DNA of 64,000 bases, taken from the NCBI GenBank assembly GCA_001724265.1, contig MEDY01000187.1:1-64000 (forward strand), written 5' to 3'. Position numbers and translations under genes: made by a program. The notes beneath the pieces were generated by a model that ran no database searches, was not told the DNA's origin, and was given only the letters and a program-made list of their open reading frames with translations. Positions 23,233 through 35,800 of the stretch are shown piece by piece (positions within the stretch are counted from its first letter, which is position 1; each line of letters begins with the position of its first letter). Source of the stretch: Rhizaria sp. SCN 62-66. Its lineage: Eukaryota; Rhizaria, unplaced.

Positions 23233-23853
23233 CGGACTATGTGGTACAGTAGATAATCGCGGCAAATAAAACAGTAGACCCAGGGGGCAGTGCTATCAAC
23301 GTGAGCGTATGCGAATGTGATGCCATACAGAGGCGTACGGAGGACGCGTAATGGAGGAGGGCGTTAAAGAGGTGATGACGAACTGGACTGACTCCAGAAT
23401 GGACAGCGTGCACCACATGCGAGGGCTTAAGTCATGACAAATTGGACTAAGTAAAAAACCGTTGTTGTGCCGCATATCAGTCTGTTTGCATTTCAAATCA
23501 GTGGTCATACGAACCTCTAGAGGCATACCAAAACTCGCATTCGTTGCCCCCTGCCACACGCCGCCCCTCGCCGTCGGTGTGACCGTGAGCTCTGTCAACA
23601 GTGGTACACAGTCACACTGTCAAACAACGAGAAAAGCACGCATAAGGACATCGTAGATGAGCTCTAGTAACAGGAATTAATGAGTAGTTTGTGTATTGTG
23701 CATTGGTTTGTTGTTGTAACATGTAAATATAGCTGGTTTGTCGTGATCATGGCATATGAAGCTTAACTTAAAAAATCAAGTTTTGGAGTTGCGAGGCACC
23801 TCGTGCGGATACTGCGTCAACTTAAACTGATGTGGGATTCGTGATTTAGACGA
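23233..23853. other. Intergenic, promoter side of GABA transaminase
   Basis: This lies between two minus-strand genes and holds the transaminase promoter and the nucleoporin 3' end. No specific element was recognised. Confidence 0.3.
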
Positions 23854-26800
23854 TTAGATGAAGATACTGGACGTGGTTTGCATGTCTTCGCAGGCCTTGG
23901 TCAGCACGTCGCGCGTCACCGCGGCCAGCTCGGCGCGTAGCACGAGCTCCCGCGCGATGACGCGGATCGACTGCGCCAGCGACTGCGCGAACGCGAACTC
24001 GCCGCCGTTGTCCCCACGAGCGCCCGCGCTGAAGCCAGAGCCCGCGCTGGCGTTGCTGTTGATGGGCACGGCGGCGCAGACGGCCAGCGCGGGCTCAATG
24101 TCGCGCTGCAGCAGGCGGCCTAGCTTGCCCGCGAACGTGTGCGCGTCCTTGGCCAGCGCGTCCAGCGCACGTGCACACGCGCGCAGCGTGTCAACGCCGA
24201 GCCCGTAGTGCGCCGACGCGGCGTGGATTAGGCCAACGCTGCCCGCGCCAGCGGCAGCGGTGCCCGAGGCAGCGGCGGCAGCGGCGGCCGCGGCGGCGAC
24301 AGCGGCGGCGCCGCCGCGGGACTGGATGTCCGAAGCTTCGATACTCGCGAGGTACACGTGGGCGGGCAGAAGCGTGAGGCCAGCGAGCGAGTGCGTCAGG
24401 CTGCGTGTGCTCGCGCCACCCTGCTGCTGCTGCAGCTGTTGCTGCTGCGAGGCGCCCCCGCGCGCGGCCGCGGCGGCCTGCTTCTGGTGCTGCTTCTGCG
24501 ACTGGAAGGCGGCCGTGATGGCGATGATCGTGTCCTGCAGGTACACGATGAACATGCGTGCGGAGACCGGAATCGCGCCCACGCCGGCGACGACGGCGTC
24601 CTCAGAGTCGTTACTGACGGCGCCGGTGAGGCTGGCGAGCCCGGCATAGGTGTTGTAGTCGCCGCTACCGACGCCGCCGATGCTGCTGCTGGCCGCCGCG
24701 GCCGTGGTGGCGGCGGCGGAGCGCGTGAGCGTGCGCAGCAACACGGTCGAGTGCGCCCAGAGCACGTACAGCCCCGTTTCGAGCAGCGAGCGCAGGGAGC
24801 CGTTCATCGACAGCACGGCCGCCAGGTCGCCGCTCAGCACAAGCGCGGCGCCGGCGCCGGCGCCCGCGGCTACAGAGGCCGCGGCGGAGCCGGAGCTGGC
24901 GCTGCTGTTAGCGAGCGCGGGTACGGGGGGGCGCGAGAGGGCGAAGAGCGGACGGTGAACCGAGTCGAAGCCGGTCACGGCAGCGGCGCTCACCGCGGGC
25001 TTGGCGCCCGCCGCGGGGGCCGCTGAGCCGGGCGAGAGACGCGCGGCGGCGAGGTGCAGGTCGCAGAGGGCGGAGCACACGAACTTGATGCTCTCGACCA
25101 CGGCCGACAGCGCGGGCGCGCGGCGGCCACCGGAGGCCAGCGCGCGCGCACTGCTGTTGCTACCAGCGCCGCTGCCAGTAGCGTTGGAGCCAGCGATCGT
25201 GAGAGGGTAGTTAGTGCGGCCCGAGGGGAGCTCGCCGGGGGGCATCGTGGACGCCGAGTACATGACGACCGCGCCGCTGTTGCTGCCACCGCTGCCCGAT
25301 TTAGCGCCGCCGCTGCCGCCGCTGAGGACGAGCGAGGCGGGCGCTGCCATCTCAGCGATGGCAGCGTTCTCGGCCGCGACGACGCCGCCCTGCTCGGCGT
25401 GCAGCTCCGACACCGCCACGAGCGGGTTAAAGCGCAGACTAAAGGGCAGCGGCGCGACGCCAAACGCGGAGACGGACGACGTGGGCGCGGCGCTGGCGGC
25501 GGCCGCGGCATTGGCGGCGACGGCGATGCTGGCCGAGGAGAGCGCAGTGGCGGCGGACTGCGCGGCGAGGGCGCGGCGCGTGGTGAGCGCGATGTGCGTC
25601 GTGCAGGCTGCCAGGAGCTCCCACAGTGCGCGCTGCACAGTGCCCATGAACCTACATCGGAGAACAAAGTCGACAAATAGAGACACATATGTGAGGATGA
25701 AGCAAGATAATGCGGACATTAGAAAAAAATTATGAAATCGAAGTTCAATGAAATACACACATTTGAGATACAAAAGATAGTTTGCGGAATGAACGACGTA
25801 CCTAGCTCCAGTCGAGCTGTTTGCGTTAGCGCTGCTGTTGTTGAGCGCGGCGAGCGTGGGGGCGAAGCGCAGGAGCGCGTTGGCGACGGGCCGCTGCGCG
25901 AGCGCGGACCAGGCCAAGCCCAGCCCGGCGATACCTGCGCCAGACCCTCCCGTCGCGGCGGCGGCAGCAGCGGCGGCGGCGGCGGCGGCCGCGGAGGCGG
26001 CGGAGGACGGCGACGAGAGCAGCGAGCCCAGCCCCGCGAGGCCGGGGCGCGAGGAGGGCAGCCCGCCCGCGGAGCCGTCGGCGCCCGCCGCGCTGCCGGC
26101 CGCGGTCGAGCGGGTCTTGGGCGCGAACATGGAGCTGCGCGCCTCGGCGACGAGCCCGCGCGTGGCGAGCCCACCGGCGCCTGCGGTGACGCTCGCAGTG
26201 GCCGCGGCCGAGGGGCCCGAGGAGGCCGACACGACGGGGGACCCGGGGGGCGCACCCGAGAAGGCGGACAACCCGCCGGCAGCGATCGAGCCGCGGCGCT
26301 TGGGCGTCGCGGGGCCCGCGTTGGCAGCCGAGTTGGCGGCGGCGCTCTTGGCGGCGGCGCGCGAGATCGCGTTGAAGCTGGTGCCGCTGCTGCCCGCGGA
26401 GTTGTAGTTGTTGTACGCGACGCTGTTGGCGTTGCTGCTGTTGACGGCGAGCGCGCGCTCGTGCTGCGTCACCGCAATGCAGCGCGCCTTAAGCGCCGTC
26501 TCGTCGCCCAGCAGCACGGTGACGACCTCGACGAGCGAGGCGAGGCGCGCGGAGACGACGGCCGCGAGCGGCGCGGCGGCCGAGGCGCGCCAGCGCGGCT
26601 GCGTGGCGTCGAGCGTGTGCAGCAGGCGCGCCGCCGCGGTTGTCTCGGCCACAGACTGCAGGCTCACCAGCGCAAGCGAGCAGGGCCGCAGGGTCAGCGT
26701 CAGCCGCGCGCGGTGCGCGTGGACAAAGCCGCCGACCGCGGTGGGTACCAGCGACCGCGCCAGCGCCTGCGCGCGGGCGTCGCCGCTCGCGCTTGCGCTT

Positions 26801-29800
26801 GCGCCGCTGCTGGCAGCGCTGTTACCGCTGCTGCTGTACGAGTGGAGCAGCGAGGTGAGCAGGCCGAGCGTGGCGAGCCAGGCGCTGTGCCACGGGTTGG
26901 TGTGACCGGCCGCGGTGTAGGCGAAATGCGGCGCCAGCAGCGGGACCATACCCGCAGTGTTCGCCTTTGCTGCGGCACCAGCCAGGCCAGCGTTGCTCGC
27001 CCTGGCGCTGCTGCTGTTGCCGTTGGTGTGGTTGTTCGCAATGAGCGAGTGGAGACGAGATTTGGGGTTGTTGATGAGCGCCGACAGAACGCGGTTGCTG
27101 TGCGTCGCAAACGCGCCCGCGCTAGCCGCCGCGCCGACCGCAGCGGCGCCGGCGCCCGCGGTGGCCGCAGCGGTGGCCGCCGCGGTAGCAGCATGCTTGC
27201 CTGATGCTGTGTCGGCAAAGGCGAGCAGCGCCGACAGCTGCGCGCTGAAGGGCAGCTCGGCCGCAGTGGTGGGGATCTGGATCGAGCGCAGCTCAGTGGC
27301 GATATTGACCCCCGCACGGACACTACCGGCGCCGGCTGCCGCGGCGGGCTTGGCGGAGGACGCAGCGGCGCCCGTGGCCGTCGAGGAGGCCGAGGACGGG
27401 AGCGAGGCGATGGAGGGCGCGACGACCCAGCGCAGCACGGGGTCGTTGCTCACGGCCGCCGCGGACAGCATCGGCATCGCATACGCCGCTGAGGAGACTG
27501 ACAGCGACATGACGCCGCCGGCACCGACGCCGACGCCAGCGCCGACGCTCTTGGCGACCGCGCCGAAGACGCTGCTGCCGCCGGCGGCCGCGCTGACGCC
27601 CACGGCGGACTCGGCCCCGGCAGCGCCGGCGTTGACGGGCGTGGTGCGCAGCGGGGCCGCGGCACAGACGGCGGAGGCGGCCAGGAACGCGGGCAGCTTG
27701 GTGAGGCGCGTGACGACGGCCACCAGCGCGGGCTCCGACAGCGCCGGGCGCGACAGCGGGCGCACCGCGGTGGCGAACGCGGGAGCGAGCGCGCACAGCG
27801 CGCTGAGGCTCGCGCTGCTGGTGCTGTTGGCGCAGCCGCTGCTGGCGGCGGGCGCGAGCGTGAGCAGCGCGACGAGGTCGAGGATGGCGGTGACGCGGTG
27901 GCCCTGCGCGGGCGACGCGCCCATGGCGAGCGTGAGCAGCAGCGGCGTGAACACGGCCACCTCGCCCAGCGCCGCCGTCGCCAGGCGGCGGATGCGCGTG
28001 AGCGCCAGGATGTCCGTGTGCAGCGCGGAGACCACGCCGGAGACCGCGGATGACACGCTGCCGCTGCTCGCGCTGCCGCTGGAGCTGGCAGTGGAGGCGG
28101 ACAGCGCGGCGGCGGCCGCGTTGCTGAGCAGCGTCGAGTAGAGCGCGTGCGCGGAAGTGAGGCCGCGCAGCAGCAGCGGGAGCATCTGCAGCGCGAGGTC
28201 ACACAGCCCCGGGACGGCGATGAGCGTGGTAACGAACGGCACCAGCGACGCGCAAACCGTCACGAAGCTCGACCCGCGCAGCAGCGAGACGAGCCCGAGG
28301 CCCTGCACGGCGCCCGTGACGCTCACCGTGGCCGCAGCACCGGAGCTGGAACGCGCGAGCGCGGCGGCGGCGGCGCGGTCGTGCAGCTCCACCATGGCGC
28401 GCACCAGCGGCAGGAGCGCGTTGACCAGCGCCGACACGACGGGCAGCAGCGCGGCGGGCACGGCGGGGCCGCGCGCGGCGGTCGCGGCCGCAGACAGCGG
28501 CACACCGTCGGGTGACGCGACCGTGCTCGTGGCGGCGGCCGCGACGCGGGCGGCGGCGGCGGCGCGCGCGGCAGTAAGCGCGGCCAGGGCCGCGGCGCGG
28601 GGGTTCGACGCCGCGGTCGTGACCGTGCTCACGGTCTTGACAGCGTCAGAGACCGTCAGCGCGGTGCTCATCTTAGCACCGCCAGCGTTCGCACTGTTGC
28701 TGCTGTTAGAGGACGCAGCGAGCATGTCGCAGGCGTTGGTGTCGTGGCGCGCGGTGGCGGCCTGCGTCTCGCGCGCGAGCGTGACGAGCGCGGCGAACGG
28801 CGCGGTCGCCAGCGCCGCCGCGGCGGCGCCGGCGTCGGACGAGAACAGCGCGGAGAAGCGCGAGTGGGCGGTGTACCGGGCGTCGCTGCCGTCGTCGGCA
28901 CTGCCGCCAGCCGCGCAGCTGTCGCTGTCTGCGTTGGTGGCGTCGGTGTCGAAGCAGTAGCCCTCGTCGATGTCGTCGTCGTCCAGCGCAGCAGCGCTGT
29001 TGCCGTGACCACTACCGCTGCTGTTGCGGTGCGAGTGCGTGCTGGTCATCGTAGTGAGCGAGCCGAGGTCGAGACTGCCGATGTCGCTGCGGGCGAGCGC
29101 GACGAGCGTGGGCGCGCAGGGGTGGCCCGACGACGGCAACGCGACCGACTGCAGCACGGCGACCGAGACGGAGGTCAGGCCGTGCACGAGCGACGCCAGC
29201 TCGGCCATCACGGCGCTCGTCGCGGACGCGGACCGCGGCAGGTAGCCCTGGCTGCCGTCGGCGCCAGCGGCAGAGGCGCCGCGGTTGGGGCTGCTCGCGC
29301 TGCCCGAGGTGGCGGCGGCGGCGGCCGTGGCAGTGGCGTTCATGTCCGAGAGCAGCGACTGGAAGAAGACGGACCAGCGCGGCGACATGAGCAGCGCCGT
29401 CAGCGGCGCCGCGTCCTCCGCGTTACCGCCCAGGAGGCTCGCGACGAGCGCCGCGGCCTGCGGTTGCGTCGCGGGGACCAGCGCAGGCGACAGCAGCGCG
29501 GCCGGCGCGGCGGGCTCGGCCGCGGGCGCGGGGGCCGGCGCAGCGGCGGCGGCGGCGGCCGGGTCTGAGGGCGCGAGCAGGAAGGAGCTGTGCACGAGCA
29601 GCAGCGAGGACATGTCCTGCAGCATCGCGGTGCCGAAGGGGCCGGTGCCCGCAAAGGGCGCCTGCGCCTGCGCCATGGCCTTGATCAGCCGGCGCACGTA
29701 GACGATCGGCATCGGGCTCACGCTATTGGTGCTGACGCCTGCGCTGCTGGCGATGATGCTGTTGAGCGTCATCGTCGCGCTTGGCGCCAGCGAAGGCAGC

Positions 29801-32800
29801 GGCAGACTACTCGAGCTGGAGCTGGAGCCGCGGCCGGAGACGGGGGACGCGGGCGCGGCGGAGATACCGAGCGGGGGCGGCGGGAGCGCGCCGAGGCCAA
29901 TAAGCCCGGGCTGCTTCGCCAGCAGCACCTGCACCATCGAGCCCCACTGGCTGACGAACGTCACGCGGGCGTCGTTGGCGCGCGCGACGCGCGAAGAGCG
30001 CAACACGAGCGAGAGCAGACGAAGCGACTGCGCGGCGCGCGCGGCGACGCGGACGAGCACGGCGGGGTGCGAGGCCCGGACGCCGAGCGCGGCGAGATGA
30101 AACAGCACGAAGAGCGCGTCGGTGCCGGCAACAGCGTAGAGCTCCGCCAGGTGCGACGCCGCCAGGAAGCGCGGCGCAGCCTGCACGCGCGCGGCCGCCG
30201 CGGGCGTCCAGAGCGGGCAGTGCGGCGACAGCAGCGCGCGGCGCAGCGCGTGGCACGTCGTCAGCCGCGTCTGCGCCTGCGTGGCCGCGGACACGGGCAC
30301 AACGCCACCTCTGCTCTTGCCACCGTCGTCGTCCATCGCGGAGCCGGCGCTGCTGGCACTGCTGCCGCTGGCGCTGCTGCTCGAGGTCGAGGTGAAGGGG
30401 TTGACGACGGCGGTGGAGCGCGAGCTGCCCACGGCCAGCATCGCGGCCTGCCAGCGCGACATCCACAGCGACACGCTGGGCACCGCGGCGCCGCTGCTGT
30501 CCCTCGCCACGGAGGCGTCCTTGCTCTCGTCCTCGAAGCTGTCAGACATCGCGCCGATGCCGCTGGCCTTGCTGGCGGCGCTGTCACTGTCGCCGCCGCT
30601 GTTGTACGTGTTGTCGTAGTCGGTCGCGATGAACGCGGACAACGCGTCGACGCCAGACATGCCGCCCAGGTACTGCATCGGGGCCGCAGTCGCAGACGCC
30701 GCGGCAGCGCTGGCGGCGGCGGAGGCGGCGACGGTGAAGTACATGGCCATCTCGCTGGCCCAGAACACCTCGTCGTGTACGAGCCCGTCAGGGCCCAGGC
30801 CGGCACAGGCTGCGGCGGCATTAGCAGCGTCGGCGTGAGCGGCGCCGTCGTCCTCGTCGTCGTTGCCGTCAGCGTTGTTGGCATGCGCACCGCTGCGGGC
30901 AGCGAAGAGGGCCTCGCCGTCGTCGTCGCCGGCTGCGTGGCCGCCACGCGCGCTGCCACCGCCGATGCCGGCGAAGGCAAAGGACGAGCTTGCGCCAACG
31001 TCGCCGCCCTCGGCCGCGGCCGCCGCAGCAGCCGTGGCCGCCGCGGCGCGCGCCTGCGCCTCGGCGGCGACGAGAACGGCGCGCTGCGGGGCCGCCGGGT
31101 ACGCGCTGCGCCAGACAGACACCACGCCGCTGGCGTTGACCGGCGCAGAGGCAGAGGCCGTAGCGGTGGCGGCGGCGGTGGCGACGGGGCACGAGGCGAG
31201 CACGTTGGCGGCCTCGGCCGCGGCGTCGTCGACGTCGAGGGCCGTGAAGGCCCAGCCCTGGCGCAGCCAGAGACCGGCCTCGAGCTCAGCCTCAGCCTCG
31301 GCCTCGACCTCACCGGAGTCGGCGCCGCCCGCGGCCGCAGGCGCGAGCGTGCTCGTGGTGGAGAGCGCGGACGAGGCGCGCGTGAAGGCGAAGCGGCCGG
31401 CGCCGGGCCACTCCTCGTTCGCGGCGGCGGCGAGCGCGGCCGCGGCGGAGCCGTTGCCGTTGGGGGTGATGGGAGCGCCGTCAACAGCGAAGGACGGTGG
31501 GTAGGCGAAGGAAAAGTCCACGTTGCTGCCTGCAATGCCGCTACTGCCTGCGCTGGCGCTGCTGCCACCGAGGAGCGACTCGTCGATGTCGCTGCCCTCC
31601 TGCTGCTGCTCCAGCTTCTGCTGCTGACTCAGCAGCAGCGCGAGGACGAGCGCGTCGAGCACGGCCGTGCGGTGGCTGTTAAGCCCCTTGGCCAGCGCCA
31701 CCACGTCGCGGTCCAGCGCGCGCCGCAGGGCCCTGACGTTGACTAAGGGTGAGGCGCGCGCGTCCCAGGACCAGAGCGAGGGCGCGGCGGGCAGCGCGGC
31801 GGCGGGCGCGTAGCGCGACAGCGACACGCCGAGCTCGCGCGCGCATTGGACGAGCGCGGCGTCGCCGGCGTGCGCGGTGACGTTGGTCGCGGCGTTAGGC
31901 GGCAGCAGCGTGAGGTGCGTGAGCCACGAGTGGTGCAGGCCCGTGCGTACGAGCTCGCCCAGCGCGGACCGCAGCTCCGACGGCAGCAGCGAGCGCGAGC
32001 CCGCGGCGGCGGACGCGGCGGCGGCGGCGGCCACGTGCGACGCCGGCTGCGCGCGCGCGCGGGCGGCCTCGGCGACGACGATGCGCATGGCGGCCGTGGC
32101 GCAGTGCGTGTTGAGCGTGTACAGGTCGCAGCCGCGGTCCCAGCTCGTCGCCAGCTCCAGCGACGGCGCGGTCGCCAGCGAGTGCGCGGGTGCCGTCGTG
32201 GGCAGGTGCGTGACGGCGTGCGCGAGCGCGGGCACCGACGGCGGGCGCAGCGCGTACGGGTCGGCGTCGGCCAGCGTGTGCGTCGGGTGCATGTACGAGA
32301 CGGTGAAGGACCAGAACGACGGCTCTGCGGCCAGCGCCGTGCGCGCCGTGGCCAGCGCGCGTGTGCTGGCGATGACACCGACCAGGGTCAGCGCCTGCAG
32401 TGCCAGCGCGCGGCGCGACGCGAGCGCAATGGGCTCGGCGCCCAGGTACAGCGTCGGCACGGTCGCGGAGTCGGACGCGAGGCGCTCGCGCGCGCCGTCG
32501 GCAATGATGCCGACGATCGCGGGAACGATGTTGGCGTTGTTCGCCGCGGAGGCATGGTTGTTGTTGTTGCTGCCGGCGGCGGCGGGCGGGATGCGGAGCA
32601 GCGCGCCGAGCAGGGGCGGGCATGCGTGCGCGGCGGCGAGTAGCAGCTCCAGCGCCGACTGGCGCAGGTGCACGTGCGCGCGCGCGGACGCCACCACGGG
32701 CGCCAGCGAGGTGCGCAGCGCGGCGCTCATGGCTGACATCGTCAGCAGTGCGAACGTGTTCACGCGCGCGCTGGCGCCAGCGTCAGCGCTGTTGAGCGCA

Positions 32801-35800
32801 GCGGCGGCGGAGGCGGCGGTGGGCGCGGTGGGTAGTGGGCCCGAGCGGAGCAGCAGCGCGAGCGAGCGGTAGACGAGCGCCTTGAGCTCGGTGGTGATGC
32901 TGCCGGCGAGCACGGTCACGAGTAGCGAGACCAGGCCGACGGGCGCGTGGGGGCCCGCCAGAGCGCCCGCGCCCGCCGAGGTGAGAGCGCTGGGCGCAGC
33001 CGAGGCGCCCGCGGGGACGGTGACCGCGAGCAGAGCCGACAGCACCGACGGGGTCGCGCTGGCCGACGACAGCAGCGGCGGCAACGAGGCCACCGTGACC
33101 GTATTCCCCGCGCTACTGTTGCTGCTGCCGCTGCTGCTGCTGGCCGGGATGGTGAAGGTGAGTGGGGCCGGGGGCGCGGGCGCGAAGGGAGACTCCTTGC
33201 TCATGGCCACGTACACATTGCCAGCCGCCACAGTTGCCGCGGACGCAGCCGCAGCAGCCGTCGCCGAGGCAGTGCTACTGTTCGCAGCAGCACTGTTGGG
33301 CGCGACGACGGCCGATGCGTTCTGCAGCGAGACGACCGCGTGCAGCAGCGTGAGCGCCTGCGACGCAGCGGCAGAGCACGCGGAGGCGATGGCGCGGTCG
33401 CCGGCGCGGACGGAGGCCGAGGACGCCGCGGCGGCAGCGGCAGCGGCGGCGGCAGCAGCGGCGGCGGCAGCCGCACCGCTGGCGGAGGTGCCCGCGGCCG
33501 AGGCGGCGGCGGCGGCAGCGGCGGCGGCGGCAGAAGGAGTCAGCAAAGGCTGCGGCAGCGAAGCGAGCGCGCGCAGCAGGACCGTGAAGAAAGCCGTCTG
33601 CGCGGCGCCGGGCTCGCACAGCAGGCTGAAAAGCAGCTGGCGCGGGTCCGCCGCGGCGGCGGCGCTGTCGGCCGTGGCGCTCGTGGCCGCGGCCGCGGTG
33701 TTGAGTGCCGTGGCGGCGTCCTCAGACATGGGCAGAGAGAGCACGGTGTTGAACACGGCGAGGAGCTCGCTCACGGTGTGCCAGTACTGCACCTGGCTCT
33801 CATAGTCGCCCGCGGTCGTGGAGGCGGCGCCGCTGTTGGCGGCAGAGCCCGCGATGGTGTCGCGCGCGAGCGAGACGAGGACCGTGCGTGCGAGCAGCAG
33901 AGTCAGGCCGCACGCCTCGGTCAGGCTGACGTGCGCGGCGATGCTGCGGGGCACGCGCACAGTGCTCTTAGCGCCGATCGAAGCAGTACCACTGCGAGCT
34001 GTACTACCGCTGCCAACGGTGCTGCTGTTGGGGGTGGCAACAGTGAGAGGGTAGAACTGGCCGTTGCTAGACGTGCTGCTGATGTCGACCATGGCGCCCG
34101 CGCTCGAGTCGCTCCACCGCAACTGCGGCTGCTGCAGCTGCTGCTGCTGCTGCTGCTGCTCGGCACTGCCGGCGTTTTGCGCCGCGCCGAGCGCGTGCGT
34201 GGCGGCGGTGACGAGCGGGTCGTAGCTGGGCTCGAGCAGCGCCGTGCGCGCGCGGCGACAGTCCTCGAGCAGCGTCGCGGCCGTCGCCACGGCCATGCGC
34301 GTGACGTCGAACGCGCACAGCGGCGCCTCGACCGCGCTGCACAGCGCCGCCACGGCGTCCGTGAAAGACAGCACCGCGGCCGACGCGGCGCCGCCGTTGC
34401 CGACGCCGCTGCCCGTGGAGCCCGCGCCCAGCGCGCCGCGCGCGGTGCCGGCGGCGCTGGTCAGCAGGCCGCTGATGCCGCCATAGCCGACAGCGCTCGC
34501 GGTGAAGTGAGTTGTCGCGTTGCTATTGCTGCTGCTGTTCTTGCCACGGAGACCGATGCCAGCGCCGACGCCGACGTTGTTGCCGCCGTTGTTGACGGAA
34601 GCGAAGGCGGAGGAGGGCGCGGGGGCGGCGACGCGCGCAGCCATGGGCATGACTGCGACGAGCGCGCGCACGAACGCGGGCGCGTCGGCCGTCGCCGCGG
34701 CGGAGAGAATGGCCAGCGCGCTGTGCGCGGCGCGGTAGACGAGCGCGGGGCCGCACTCCAGGCCGGGCACCGCGGTGACGACGGGGAGCGACACAGCAGC
34801 GGCGCCGACGACGGAGGCGGCCGCGGCGGTGGCGGAGGCAGCAGCGGCCGCGGACGCAACGGCGGGGACTTCGCTGGCGCTGTAGCCGTTGCCGTAGTTG
34901 CCGTAACCGTTGAACTGAGAAGCAGAGAGCGCAGCAGCGGGGATCATAACGCCACGCGCGGTGGCCGCGGCCACAGCGGCAGCGCCGCCGGAGCCAGCGG
35001 TGGCGAGAGATGACACGTACGCGGCGCGTGCGGCGGCGGCGGTGGCGCCCGCAGCGAGACTGCCGCTGGCACTGGCTGTGTAGAGGCTGCTGTAGTCGGA
35101 AGCGCCGCCGTCGCTCATCGCGTCGCCGGCACCGGCGGCGTCGCTGCTGGCCGAGGCGGCCGCGGCGGCGGAGGCCGAGGCGGAGGCAGCGACGAGACGC
35201 AGCAGGCGCGCGGTGATGGAAGTGACCGTGAGCGCGCTCTTGGTGTTCTCGTCGAAAAGATAGGCCGCAGTGAGCGCGTCGCGGGTGCCGTGAGTGTACG
35301 TGGCCGAGACGGACTTGACGTGCGTGTCGATGCGGGCCAGCAGCTCGGGCTCGGCAGTCGTGACGCGCGCCAGCAGGTGCGCGAACGCGGTCAGAAAGGT
35401 CAGGTCCACGGCGGGGATCGAACTCACGTCGACGCCCAGGCGCGTAGACAGCAGGATGTGGTGCGCCCACGACAGGAACAGCGGCCACGCGGACCAGGAC
35501 AGCGACCACTGCACCAGACGCACCTTGCCGTCTGGACTGGCGCTGCTGTTGGCCCTGTTCCCCGCGTTGTTGTGGATGTGGATGGAGCTGTAGTCGTCGC
35601 CGTCGTCGTAGTAGTGGCTCGCCTCGGGGTTGTTGTAGTCGTCCTCGCCGTTGCCGTTGTTGTAGTAGCTGTTCTGGTAGCTGCTGCTGCCGACCACGCT
35701 GCTCTCGCTCACGGTCGACTGCAGCGACAGCAGAGAGGACGGCTTGAAGCCGCCGCTCTTGCCCATCGGCGCCCCCGCCGCGCCCGGCGTCACGCCTACG

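Noticed and set aside
29590-31746. 718-codon plus-strand frame inside the nucleoporin gene, plus many similar frames between 24000 and 38500
   Set aside because: GC-driven shadows of the 15-kb minus-strand frame. They are compositionally monotonous and lack starts, domains and splice context.
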